A stretch of DNA of 64,000 bases from Allobacillus saliphilus. Its GTDB lineage: Bacteria > Bacillota > Bacilli > Bacillales > Alkalibacillaceae. The stretch lies in NCBI RefSeq assembly GCF_018138385.1, contig NZ_JAGSIE010000007.1, forward strand, positions 62,001-126,000, read 5' to 3'. The position numbers were made by a program, and so were the translations under genes. Every line of letters starts with the position of its first letter. Position 1 is the stretch's first letter. Below are positions 18,418-26,224 of this stretch, in pieces. The notes below the pieces were generated by a model. It was not told the origin of the DNA and made no database searches. It saw only the letters and a program-made list of their open reading frames with translations.

Positions 18418-18564
18418 GTGACGCTCGGTGAACGTGTGAAGCCGCTCGATAAACGTCGCGAGCCGCTCGATAAACGACGCCAACCGCTCGACAAACGCCA
18501 CGAGCCGCTCGATAAACGTTGCGAACCGCTCAATAAACGCTGCGAACCGTCCACTTCACAGCAG
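18418..18564 (+). repeat. Tandem array A: seven 21-bp units
   Basis: Seven consecutive 21-bp units fill the gap between ogt and queG. The middle five are well conserved with the shared part CCGCTCGATAAACG followed by a variable tail; the first and last are degenerate. There is no indel. The array starts 9 bases beyond the queG stop on the minus strand. Several frames on both strands are open only because 21 is a multiple of 3. Confidence 0.85.
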
Positions 18565-18573
18565 CCCATTTTA

Positions 18574-19719
18574 TTACATCGCACTTTCTTGATTTGTTAA
18601 TGCCAAGCCTTTTTCCATTTCTATCAAAACATCTTCATCTGTTTCTTTTTCCATCGCAGTTTCGATGAGTTCTTTCGCTTCCTCTGTACCGATTTTGCCA
18701 ATTGCCCATGCAGCTGTTCCACGGATGACTGGTCGTGGATCTTTGTGCATTAAATCATTTAACGTATCAACTGCCGTTTCGTCTCGATAATGCGCCAACG
18801 CAATAATCGCATTGCGCTGTAAAGGTTTTTTTCCACGCCAAGAGCCGGCCATGTAGCCGAATTTATCTTTGAATTCTCGATTTGATATTGTTAGCAGTGG
18901 AATTAATCGTGGCTTCACCAATTCAGGGTCTGGTTCCAACTCTTCGTGGAGATGAAAGTCCACCCCTTTATTTTTCGGACAAACTAGCTGACACGTATCA
19001 CAACCATAAATACGATTACCAAGTTTTGAACGAAATTCATCAGGTAGAAAGCTTTTCGTCAATGTTTGAAATGCGATACAACGAGATGCGTTCAATTGAC
19101 CACCTTGAACTAAAGCATCCGTCGGACAAGCATCGACACAAATATTGCAATCTCCGCAACCATCCTCGACAGGTTCGTCTGGTTCAAATGGTATGTTGGT
19201 AATAAGCTCGCCTAAATAAACATAGGAACCATATTCCTCAGTAATTAAAGCACAGTTTTTACCGACAAATCCTACGCCCGCACGTTCAGCGACTGCACGA
19301 TCATGTAATTCACCGGTGTCGACCATCGCTTTTGTCGCAACTCCATCAACTTTCTCATGTAAAAACTCTTCCAATAAACGTAATTTTTCACGCAATACAT
19401 CATGGTAATCTTTCCCCCATGAAGCTCTGGCAAAAAAGCCACGTCGATCCCCTTTTCGGCTTTTCGGTGCATCTTTCATTCTTGAAGGATATGCGATGGC
19501 GATCGAAATAATCGACTGTGCTTTTGGCAACAACTTGGTAGGAGTGGTACGTTCTTCAATCGAACCTTTTTCAAATCCTGAATGGTAACCGAGAGTTTGC
19601 TGAACTAACAATCGTTGCTTCAACGTATCAAAAGTATCCGCAGAAGCAAATCCGATTTTTTGAATGTTGACCTCAGCTCCGTATTCAAGTAATTCTTGTT
19701 TCAATTGATGAAAGTCCAT
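18574..19719 (-). CDS. queG: Epoxyqueuosine reductase QueG
   Basis: A cobalamin-dependent iron-sulfur enzyme that performs the last step of queuosine formation in tRNA. Visible are the N-terminal catalytic domain (AVAERAGVGFVGKNCALI, GSYVYLGELITNIPFEPDEP), two 4Fe-4S motifs (CGDCNICVDACPTDA and CDTCQLVCPKN) and C-terminal HEAT-like repeats (DTLNDLMHKDPRPVIRGTAAWAIGKIG) that bind tRNA. About 381 residues, as expected for the Bacillus type. ATG 19719 lies seven bases after GGAGG. It sits 30 bases after the ABC-class ATPase gene and may be co-transcribed with it. Confidence 0.94.
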   Translation of the reverse strand: MDFHQLKQELLEYGAEVNIQKIGFASADTFDTLKQRLLVQQTLGYHSGFEKGSIEERTTPTKLLPKAQSIISIAIAYPSRMKDAPKSRKGDRRGFFARASWGKDYHDVLREKLRLLEEFLHEKVDGVATKAMVDTGELHDRAVAERAGVGFVGKNCALITEEYGSYVYLGELITNIPFEPDEPVEDGCGDCNICVDACPTDALVQGGQLNASRCIAFQTLTKSFLPDEFRSKLGNRIYGCDTCQLVCPKNKGVDFHLHEELEPDPELVKPRLIPLLTISNREFKDKFGYMAGSWRGKKPLQRNAIIALAHYRDETAVDTLNDLMHKDPRPVIRGTAAWAIGKIGTEEAKELIETAMEKETDEDVLIEMEKGLALTNQESAM

Positions 19720-19749
19720 GACCACCCCTCCTTTTTTTACAATTTTAAT

Positions 19750-21429
19750 TTACATGGTTAACTTGCGGATCCGGTTAAGCGCGCTAGCTAGTTCCATCCG
19801 TCGTGGACGAGCTAGTTCACCCGGATGCTCTTGTGGATTCTTGTGAGTGAAGCTTAAACCATTTTCATCTATTTGTCGTTCAATCCAATCCAACCACTCG
19901 GGGATGGATTTCTGTTCATTTGATTTCTTCAATGCCATATATTTTAACACATTTGCAATCATTCTAGTTTGGGAAACGTCGACAATTTGTTCAACTAAAC
20001 TTAAATCAATCGGATTTTTTCCGAATAAAATGGTATTCTTACCCTTTGCTTGGACTTTTGGTTTATGTCCGAGCATTGATTGCAGCCCAACTAAACTTGG
20101 CACACGATTCTGTTGGAATTCCAATGATTTAGTACGAATTAAAGGCTCCCCGGCTATTTCCTTCGCTTTTTTCGTAACATTCTTCGGATAATACTGATCC
20201 ATCATAATGACTTCATCGGCAACTTGAAAATAATCACCAGAGCCTCCCATGACTAAAATCGTTGAAATGCCTTTTTCATCAAATAAAGATTTCACTCGCT
20301 GAACAAATGGTGTAATCGGCTCCTTCTCTTTTGCGACTAATTGCTGCATGCGCTGATCTCGGATCATAAAATTCGTTGCCGTTGTATCTTCATCAATTAA
20401 AAGTGTATTCGCGCCTGCTTCTAACGCTTCTACAACATTCGCCGCTTGTGATGTACTTCCACTCGCATTTTCCGTCGAGAAATCTTTAGTCGATGCACCA
20501 TTTGGCAAGTCATTGATAAATGGCGAAATATCAACACCTGTAATACTTCGTCCATCTTCAGCCCGGATTTTTGTAGCTGTTGGATCCGTTAAAACAAACT
20601 CGCGTCCGTCGCCGGCGACATGCTCATAAACGCCTTCTTCAAGTGCTTGTAATAACGTGCTTTTTCCGTGGAAGCCTCCACCGACGATTAACGTTATTCC
20701 TTTTTTGATTGCCATGCCCTTGAGAGGTTCAGTGCGATGAGGAAGTTTTACAGAGACTTCATTTTCTTTTGGACTTTGAAAAGCTACGGCATCGTTCATC
20801 GGTTTCGTACTAACTCCACTTTTTCTCGGCAAGATGGAACCATTCGCGACAAAAGCAATCCAACCTTCTTCATGCATTTTTTTCCGCAAAGCATCATGCT
20901 GATCAGCCAAATGAATCGCTTGAATCACTTCTTCCTTATCCAAGGATAGAACGGATTGTTTCGCAATGTTTGTCAATGCATCGAAAAAAAGTTTCTCGGC
21001 TTCTTTCCCGTTGATTCGACGTCCATTAGCAGGTAGCCCGATAGATAAACAAATCGTCCCTTGATTTGGTGTCAATTGAACAGCCGAACGTTCTAAAATT
21101 ACTTGGTCGGGAGCATCGATTTCAATATTTCCACTCTTGCCGCTTCCTTTTACAGCTACTTTTGACTGTTTAATAGCGTGATTGACCGATCGATTGATGA
21201 CATCCTCTGCATATATTCTTCTTCGTTTCGTTTCAAACCAACTGTTATCAATGCCTAGTTTTTCTTTTGAAAAAATTAACCGGATTTTCGACGGTGCAGC
21301 AAAGGGGTCACCTTGTACGTAATCAATTGCCAGTTGAAAATCAGGAAATGTGTACATGTTCGCGATATCTTTATAAGCTTTGTAGCTTTTTTGATTGATT
21401 CGTCTTAAAGCTTGTCGTAATTGTTCCAT
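19750..21429 (-). CDS. Predicted ATPase of the ABC class (PF09818 type), function unknown
   Basis: A 559-residue protein of the family annotated only as predicted ABC-class ATPase. The N-terminal region (YKAYKDIANMYTFPDFQLAIDYVQGDPFAAPSKIRL, split) is the family signature. The P-loop is GGGFHGKSTLL, followed by GDGREFVLTDPTATKIRAEDGRSITGVDISPFI, a signature-like GSTSQAANVVEALEAGANTLLIDEDTTATNFMIRD with Walker B, and an H-loop region ILVMGGSGDYF. The start ATG 21429 follows GGAGG, inside the end of the upstream gene, so the two are probably translationally coupled. There are no membrane segments. No biochemical role is established. Confidence 0.88.
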   Translation of the reverse strand: MEQLRQALRRINQKSYKAYKDIANMYTFPDFQLAIDYVQGDPFAAPSKIRLIFSKEKLGIDNSWFETKRRRIYAEDVINRSVNHAIKQSKVAVKGSGKSGNIEIDAPDQVILERSAVQLTPNQGTICLSIGLPANGRRINGKEAEKLFFDALTNIAKQSVLSLDKEEVIQAIHLADQHDALRKKMHEEGWIAFVANGSILPRKSGVSTKPMNDAVAFQSPKENEVSVKLPHRTEPLKGMAIKKGITLIVGGGFHGKSTLLQALEEGVYEHVAGDGREFVLTDPTATKIRAEDGRSITGVDISPFINDLPNGASTKDFSTENASGSTSQAANVVEALEAGANTLLIDEDTTATNFMIRDQRMQQLVAKEKEPITPFVQRVKSLFDEKGISTILVMGGSGDYFQVADEVIMMDQYYPKNVTKKAKEIAGEPLIRTKSLEFQQNRVPSLVGLQSMLGHKPKVQAKGKNTILFGKNPIDLSLVEQIVDVSQTRMIANVLKYMALKKSNEQKSIPEWLDWIERQIDENGLSFTHKNPQEHPGELARPRRMELASALNRIRKLTM

Positions 21430-21443
21430 CAAAACTTCCTCCA

Positions 21444-22109
21444 TTAACCTGCTTTTGATTCACTACGTTTTTCTACTTTTTCCATAATTGTTCGTCTCCA
21501 TAATAACGGAATAATGACAATGAAGAAATATAAAATAGCGACCGAAGCCATTTTGACTGGACTGCCACTGACAATGCTCGAACCTAATAAGTTATAGACG
21601 ATCGTCCCTGGAATGATTCCGATCGTCGTAGCTTTCATAAAGTCACTTAATCGCACCTTTGAAATCCCAGCGGAATAGCTGATTAAATCAAAGTTAACAA
21701 TGGGCATTAAACGAAGAACTAAAATATACATAAACCCTTTTTCTTCAAATCGATTACTTAAATCCTCTAGTTTTCCTTTTAATTTTGCGTTAATGGCCCG
21801 CTGTCCAAACTTTCTTGCGACGAAAAAAGCTGTGAAAGCACCGGCAATCGAGCCGATTAATGCAAAAATAAAGCCAAAGAGCGCACCAAACGCAAGTCCG
21901 CCAGCTATCGAAAAAACAGATGCTGGAAAGAGAACGAACGGTCTAACTGCATATAAAGCAATATAAAACAACGGGGCTAACCAACCGGCTTGATAGATAA
22001 ATGTCCGAATGGTTTCCGGTGATATTGTTAATAAACGTTGATTGAATGAATATATAAATAATATAAATATGAGTACGAGAATGATCTGTACGACATGTCT
22101 CTTTTTCAT
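21444..22109 (-). CDS. TVP38/TMEM64 (VTT, DedA-like) membrane protein
   Basis: A 221-residue polytopic membrane protein with the VTT domain: a first helix (VVQIILVLIFILFIYSF), then GWLAPLFYIALYAVRPFVLFPASVFSIAGGLAFG, GFIFALIGSIAGAFTAFFVARKFG and the re-entrant segment RLMPIVNFDLISYSAGISKVRLSDFM. Members are thought to be lipid scramblases or transporters acting on membrane phospholipids. The start ATG 22109 is seven bases after GGAAGGG. The stop overlaps the following ATPase gene. Confidence 0.88.
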   Translation of the reverse strand: MKKRHVVQIILVLIFILFIYSFNQRLLTISPETIRTFIYQAGWLAPLFYIALYAVRPFVLFPASVFSIAGGLAFGALFGFIFALIGSIAGAFTAFFVARKFGQRAINAKLKGKLEDLSNRFEEKGFMYILVLRLMPIVNFDLISYSAGISKVRLSDFMKATTIGIIPGTIVYNLLGSSIVSGSPVKMASVAILYFFIVIIPLLWRRTIMEKVEKRSESKAG

Positions 22110-22234
22110 CTGGCACCCTTCCAATCCCTTTTGTTCGTTGAATTCCCTTTGTCAATAATGCTCAACCATTTAGTTGTAACATTTCTACCTAAGCTTCGTC
22201 TAATATTGCAAATGAGACGATGGGGGTCATTCAT

Positions 22235-23179
22235 TTGATAAGATATTCTTTAAAACTATTTCTGATTGGATTCACTGTATTTATCACTGCTTGTTCTAGT
22301 GATTCGCCTTCAGCTTTAAACGACGTAGATATGGATACGGCAGAAGATGCAAGCTACGAAATGGCAAACGATGAAGCTACCGAAGAAAAAGCTCTCGGTT
22401 TTGAGGGCGAAGCAGAAGAAAGCCAAGAGCAAGAAATTGTTCAAGAAGATGAGCAAGTTGTAAAAAATCAGCTTCCTGACGTACAAATGATTATTTATAC
22501 AGGACACATCCAAGTGGAAGTTGATGATCTGACAACGATGAATGAGACAATCCGAACGAAAGTTGCCAAGCTCGGTGGATATGTCGTAAGTTCTGAAGAA
22601 TATGTATCTGGAGAAGGCGAACGCCGCCATGGGCGAATCCAGCTTCGTATACCACAAGAACATTATGAAGAAATGATGCGTTTCACAGAGGAAAATTCAG
22701 CTAAGGTAATGGAAAAAGTTTCGAACGGTCAAGACGTCAGTGAGGAGTACGTTGACTTAGAATCAAGACTTCGTTCAAAAGAGGCTGTAGAAGAACGATT
22801 GCTCACATTTATGGACCAAGCAAAGAAGACAGATGATTTATTGAAAATATCCAACGATTTATCTGCTGTTCAAGAAGACATTGAACGAATTAAAGGACGC
22901 ATGGATTATCTGGACAATCAAGTTGCATTCTCAACGATCACGATTAATATTCAAGAAAACCAAGTGAAAGTTTCCGAATTACAAGGTAGAGACGATTTAA
23001 ATACGGGAGAAAAAGCTCAAAGTTTATTTATGAATACACTTAATTTCCTCATTACCGTTGGTTCAGGATTCGTTGTCTTTTTAGTTGGACTTTCACCTAT
23101 TTTAATTCCACTCCTGATTGCTGGAGGGTTCATTTGGTGGAAAGTACGCACGAAGAAGAGAAGTCACTCAAACGAGTAA
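22235..23179 (+). CDS. DUF4349-containing lipoprotein
   Basis: An exported lipoprotein, 314 residues from the TTG at 22235, which follows GGGGG at 8 bases. The signal peptide IRYSLKLFLIGFTVFITAC ends in an ITAC lipobox. A low-complexity acidic stretch follows (about 20-85), then a DUF4349 core: IIYTGHIQVEVDDLTTMNETI, GGYVVSSEEYVSGEGERRHGRIQLRIP, a predicted coiled coil (SRLRSKEAVEERLLTFMDQAK and onward) and VAFSTITINIQE. A single C-terminal membrane span precedes a basic tail. So it is anchored at both ends outside the cell. Function unknown. Confidence 0.85.
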   Translation: MIRYSLKLFLIGFTVFITACSSDSPSALNDVDMDTAEDASYEMANDEATEEKALGFEGEAEESQEQEIVQEDEQVVKNQLPDVQMIIYTGHIQVEVDDLTTMNETIRTKVAKLGGYVVSSEEYVSGEGERRHGRIQLRIPQEHYEEMMRFTEENSAKVMEKVSNGQDVSEEYVDLESRLRSKEAVEERLLTFMDQAKKTDDLLKISNDLSAVQEDIERIKGRMDYLDNQVAFSTITINIQENQVKVSELQGRDDLNTGEKAQSLFMNTLNFLITVGSGFVVFLVGLSPILIPLLIAGGFIWWKVRTKKRSHSNE

Positions 23180-23182
23180 ATC

Positions 23183-23198
23183 AGAAGACTAGTCTTCT
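23183..23198. repeat. Perfect 16-bp palindrome after the DUF4349 gene
   Basis: AGAAGACTAGTCTTCT is self-complementary over 16 bases, three bases beyond the stop codon. With no loop it is a poor RNA terminator; a protein-binding dyad or chance is possible. Confidence 0.4.
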
Positions 23199-23212
23199 AC
23201 CGTCGTGATCGA

Positions 23213-23338
23213 TTGAGCGGCTGGAGGTAGTTAATCGACGGGTTGACGTTATTTTTCAGCGGCTTTGCATGATTTATCGGCGGGTTCACGCAGTTTTTCG
23301 ACGGGTCTCAGCATTTCTTCAACGGCTTCACATAAAAA
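23213..23338 (-). repeat. Tandem array B: six 21-bp units
   Basis: Six units of exactly 21 bp between two convergent genes. On the plus strand the shared part is TTCGACGGGTT or TTCAGCGGC followed by a variable tail; on the minus strand it reads CCCGTCGAAAAACTG and relatives. The last unit runs into the stem of the terminator at 23336. Confidence 0.75.
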
Positions 23339-23374
23339 GCAGCTTACACGATTGATAAACGGGTAAGCTGCTTT
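23336..23374 (-). terminator. Terminator of the methyltransferase gene
   Basis: AAAGCAGCTTAC and GTAAGCTGCTTT form a perfect stem, with T-rich flanks on both strands, 6 bases after the methyltransferase stop. Confidence 0.85.
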
Positions 23375-23379
23375 TCTGC

Positions 23380-23958
23380 TTATTCATCAGCTGGCAATTC
23401 AGCCAGTACGCCATAATGATTTTCACTAACTGAAACTTCCGTCGAATCAAAACCAATCTCTTTGACTTTTTTCATCAAATCACTCTCAGGAATACGAATG
23501 TGAAGCGGAGGACCTGATTCGGTCTCTTTTGCTTTCCAGTCCAATAACAATGCTTTACCGCCAGGTTTTAAGATCCGTTTTATTTCCGATAAGGTTTGAT
23601 CTAAATCATCGACTTCATGTAACACAAAAGCCGCGAGTACTTTATTGACCGATTCATCCGGTTGTTCGATTTTTTCCAACCGGCTAAGTAAATAACGAAC
23701 GTTTGATAAATCTTCCGCTTCAATATTTACACGCAGTTGATCCAGCATCGCCTGCTGCGCATCTACTGCTGTAACCATCTCGGCTGTTTGCTTGGCAATT
23801 GGAATGGTGAAAAATCCATTTCCACATCCTAAGTCAGCCACTTTATCTTTCTCTTGTAAATCAAGATCCGAAAGCACTTTTTCAGGTGGTAATGCTTTTC
23901 TTCGTTCCTCACTCATTAAAAAATGTGCGTGATCGGCATGAAACTGATGTTCACTCAA
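23380..23958 (-). CDS. Class I SAM-dependent methyltransferase
   Basis: A 192-residue methyltransferase of the UbiE/Methyltransf_11 type. Motif I is VADLGCGNGFFTIPIAK with the glycine-rich loop, motif II VTAVDAQQAML with the acidic ribose-binding Asp, then KVLAAFVLHEVDDLDQTLSEIKRILKPGGKALLLDW, the usual post-motif region. The N-terminal helix (ADHAHFLMSEERRKALPPEKVL) resembles small-molecule methyltransferases, but the substrate cannot be told. The start is TTG after GGGGTG. Single gene, own terminator. Confidence 0.85.
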   Translation of the reverse strand: MSEHQFHADHAHFLMSEERRKALPPEKVLSDLDLQEKDKVADLGCGNGFFTIPIAKQTAEMVTAVDAQQAMLDQLRVNIEAEDLSNVRYLLSRLEKIEQPDESVNKVLAAFVLHEVDDLDQTLSEIKRILKPGGKALLLDWKAKETESGPPLHIRIPESDLMKKVKEIGFDSTEVSVSENHYGVLAELPADE

Positions 23959-24070
23959 AACAACACCCCATTATATAAAATTCTTTTGTTTCCTCTATTA
24001 TATTGCCTTTACTTACTTCAATCTAAACATCATCGAAGATTTCATGTTTCTAACAGTTCAAGCAACCAAA

Positions 24071-24099
24071 GAAGCCAGGAACATTCCATTCCTGACTTC
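24071..24099 (-). terminator. Terminator of the alpha/beta hydrolase gene
   Basis: GAAG-CAGGAA and TTCCTG-CTTC form a stem with one mismatch, 6 bases after the hydrolase stop, followed on the minus strand by TTCTTT. Confidence 0.6.
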
Positions 24100-24104
24100 A
24101 ATGA

Positions 24105-25073
24105 TTAATCCATATGTTTTTCAATAAACGTATATAGTGTATCTAAGTATTCTTCTTCATACATAACGATTGCCTCTCCATGACTCGCTTCATCAAAAAT
24201 GTGAATTTCAGCTTCACTATGAGTATTTTCAAAAAGTTCTTGAGCCATCGATGTCGGTACGAAGGTATCTTTGCCACCATGTAAATATAAAATCGGTAGC
24301 TCTGCATGTTCTACTTGGTTTAAAGCTGATGCATCATATAAAGAGTAATTAGCCCGCATTTCCGTGATCTTACTTGTAATTGGCAATAACGGAAAGTCCG
24401 GAAGATTGAACATTTGCTCCATTTGGTAATCGAATAAATCGTATGTACTAGAAAATGGACTATCAGCGACGACTGCTTTTACATTGGATGGCAGCTCTTC
24501 ACCGCTCGTCATTAATACGGTTGACCCACCCATCGATAAGCCGTGCAATATAATTTCCGTGTCCGGTCCTTGCATGGCAATAATCTCATCGATCCAATCC
24601 AAGTAATCAAGCCGATCATGCCAACCGAACCCTATGTATTCGCCTTCACTTTCACCATGTCCTCGCAAATCTGCTGTAAAGACATTGTATCCTAAGTCTT
24701 CATAATAATATTGTCCGTAAAGCGCCATATCTCTCGCCTTACCTAAGTATCCGTGTGCAAAAACGACTGTCTTATTTGTCGGCTCCTCAGCTTCCAAAAA
24801 ATAGCCTCGAAGTGATAGCCCATCAAATGATTCGATTTCGATTGGCTTAAAATCCGACTGGCTAAACCAACTCCTCCAAGCCCCCGTCAGAAATACATCC
24901 ATTGTTTCTGCAGATACGACTAAATCCTCGTTGTCTTGCAAATAAGTTTTCACCTCTCGTTTAATCGCTAGATTATAGAAAAAATTACTTGCCACGATAC
25001 TAGCTGTGACGAGTAGGGTGAAAACGACCAACCCACTAATAAACCAACGTTTTCTTCTTTTTGTTTTGAACAC
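24105..25073 (-). CDS. Membrane-anchored alpha/beta hydrolase (YqkD-like)
   Basis: About 322 residues from GTG 25073, which follows AGAGGGG at 7 bases; the upstream TTG 25100 has no ribosome site. A basic N-terminus and one membrane span (FISGLVVFTLLVTASIVA) are followed by an alpha/beta-hydrolase fold: oxyanion segment VVFAHGYLGKARDM, nucleophile elbow HGLSMGGSTVL with the catalytic Ser, acid in LHGGKDTFVP, and His in DEASHGEAI. It resembles Bacillus YqkD and peptidase S9-like hydrolases. The catalytic domain probably faces outside. Substrate unknown. Confidence 0.87.
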   Translation of the reverse strand: MFKTKRRKRWFISGLVVFTLLVTASIVASNFFYNLAIKREVKTYLQDNEDLVVSAETMDVFLTGAWRSWFSQSDFKPIEIESFDGLSLRGYFLEAEEPTNKTVVFAHGYLGKARDMALYGQYYYEDLGYNVFTADLRGHGESEGEYIGFGWHDRLDYLDWIDEIIAMQGPDTEIILHGLSMGGSTVLMTSGEELPSNVKAVVADSPFSSTYDLFDYQMEQMFNLPDFPLLPITSKITEMRANYSLYDASALNQVEHAELPILYLHGGKDTFVPTSMAQELFENTHSEAEIHIFDEASHGEAIVMYEEEYLDTLYTFIEKHMD

Positions 25074-25259
25074 TTCTCGTCCCCTCTCTATTGTTGTCAA
25101 TCTTAGCTGTAGTTCTATTATACAGAAAATTCTACAATTTTAATAGAGTGAATTTTGGGATATACATGAAAATATTGAGAAAGTGAGTCGCATATGGTCG
25201 ATGGTAGTTCGAGAATAATTGATTCATAAGCAGTTAGATAAACAGTTACATAATGAATT

Positions 25260-25308
25260 CAGACTGTCTGGAAACTCTCGGACAGTCTGATTAGTCTTTT
25301 TGTTTTTT
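25260..25308 (+). terminator. Orphan hairpin with T-tract
   Basis: CAGACTGTC and GACAGTCTG form a perfect 9-bp stem with a 12-nt loop, followed on the plus strand by ATTAGTCTTTTTGTTTTTTT. No plus-strand gene precedes it. It overlaps the region just after the 42-codon minus-strand ORF. Confidence 0.5.
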
Positions 25309-25419
25309 TACGTAATCTTTCCACTCAAGATTTGACTGATCCCTGGGAATATATTTATTGTTCGAAACTAGTTTGGTTGGCTTATTATTATATCGCCTCA
25401 CGATACAGTTAGTCAACAT
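25291..25419 (-). CDS. Possible 42-residue hydrophilic peptide, unrecognised
   Basis: An ATG-to-TAA frame of 42 codons with a plausible amino acid mix: Lys/Asn-rich, with NNKYIPRDQSNLEWKDYVKK towards the end. No membrane segment. The ribosome site is weak (TTGGAAAAAA). A perfect terminator-like hairpin with T-tract lies only 18 bases upstream of the ATG, so either its expression is attenuated there or the frame is a remnant of a longer gene. I do not recognise the family. Confidence 0.3.
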   Translation of the reverse strand: MLTNCIVRRYNNKPTKLVSNNKYIPRDQSNLEWKDYVKKQKD

Positions 25420-25425
25420 TTTTTT

Positions 25426-25465
25426 CCAAAAATAAAAACGGTACCTACTATAGCCTAGTACCGTT
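25426..25465 (-). terminator. Terminator-like hairpin upstream of the 42-codon ORF
   Basis: On the minus strand AACGGTACTA pairs with TAGGTACCGTT (one bulge), followed by TTTTATTTTT. No gene lies directly upstream on that strand apart from the FMN reductase, which has its own terminator at 25578. Confidence 0.65.
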
Positions 25466-25577
25466 AATACAACCTTAAATTTGGTAAGTTTTCAGATTTC
25501 CGCTCTGATTAAAAAATCATAAATACCTGATTATCGTAAATGTTCAACTTTTTTAAACGTTTAGTTATAAAATGAAA

Positions 25578-25613
25578 AATCATTCCTCTACTCATTGTGT
25601 TTGAGGAATGATT
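25578..25613 (-). terminator. Terminator of the FMN reductase gene
   Basis: AATCATTCCTC and GAGGAATGATT form a perfect 11-bp stem with a 14-nt loop; the minus strand continues TTTTCATTTT. It is 10 bases beyond the stop. Confidence 0.85.
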
Positions 25614-25622
25614 TCTGATTAA

Positions 25623-26183
25623 TTATTTTTGATTGACTAGTTGTTTACGCAATAACTTTAACGCTCCAGACCAAGCATTCACTTGATCAAGCATCATGTT
25701 AATATTTGTTAAATGAAGCTCCTGTGGCTTGAATGTTGTGTAATTTTCAAAGTCGACAAATAGGGAAAGTGTTGGATGTGCACGAACATCAGCAACGGAA
25801 AGCTCTCCTAGAATGCCACGCAAATGCTCTGCCGCACGCGCACCACCTGTTGAACCGTAGCTGACAATTCCTGCCGCTTTGTTGTTCCATGGCTCGCGGG
25901 CTAAATCCAAAGCATTTTTCAATGAAGCTGAAATGCTGTGATTATATTCTTGAACGATGAATACAAAGCCATCCAATTCATCCAACTTTTCATTCCACTT
26001 GGCGATTCCTTCAGATTCACCTTCACCCATTAGTGGCAACTGATAATCTTTTATATCAACGATTTCATAGTTTGCATCTTTGCGTTCGTCTGCAATCCCT
26101 TTCACCCACTCGGCTACTTGCGGGCTGACACGACCTTCTCTTGTACTTCCTACGATAATTCCAATGTTTAAGTTTTCACTCAT
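25623..26183 (-). CDS. NADPH-dependent FMN reductase family protein
   Basis: A 186-residue flavodoxin-fold protein. It has the FMN phosphate loop GSTREGRVSPQVAEW, the segment DELDGFVFIVQEYNHSISASLKNALD with the conserved E-Y-N-H-S and the loop GIVSYGSTGGARAAEHLR. This pattern matches azoreductase/chromate reductase-like NAD(P)H-dependent oxidoreductases. ATG preceded by GGAGGAATT. It lies 41 bases downstream of the VOC dioxygenase-like gene on the same strand, so joint transcription is likely. Confidence 0.88.
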   Translation of the reverse strand: MSENLNIGIIVGSTREGRVSPQVAEWVKGIADERKDANYEIVDIKDYQLPLMGEGESEGIAKWNEKLDELDGFVFIVQEYNHSISASLKNALDLAREPWNNKAAGIVSYGSTGGARAAEHLRGILGELSVADVRAHPTLSLFVDFENYTTFKPQELHLTNINMMLDQVNAWSGALKLLRKQLVNQK

Positions 26184-26224
26184 TATGAATTCCTCCTATG
26201 TTGGTTGTAATGATTTATGGTAAA

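Larger units (their letters stand above)
25074..25622. other. Gene-poor region with three hairpins
   Basis: About 550 bases between two minus-strand genes. It holds a 42-codon ORF and three hairpins, listed separately. Nothing else recognisable was found, and no known riboswitch or small RNA was identified. Confidence 0.5.

Noticed and set aside
18292-18600. Open frames of 60-69 codons on both strands across array A
   Set aside because: Both strands are open in several frames, as expected from the repeat; one also extends into the terminator hairpin.
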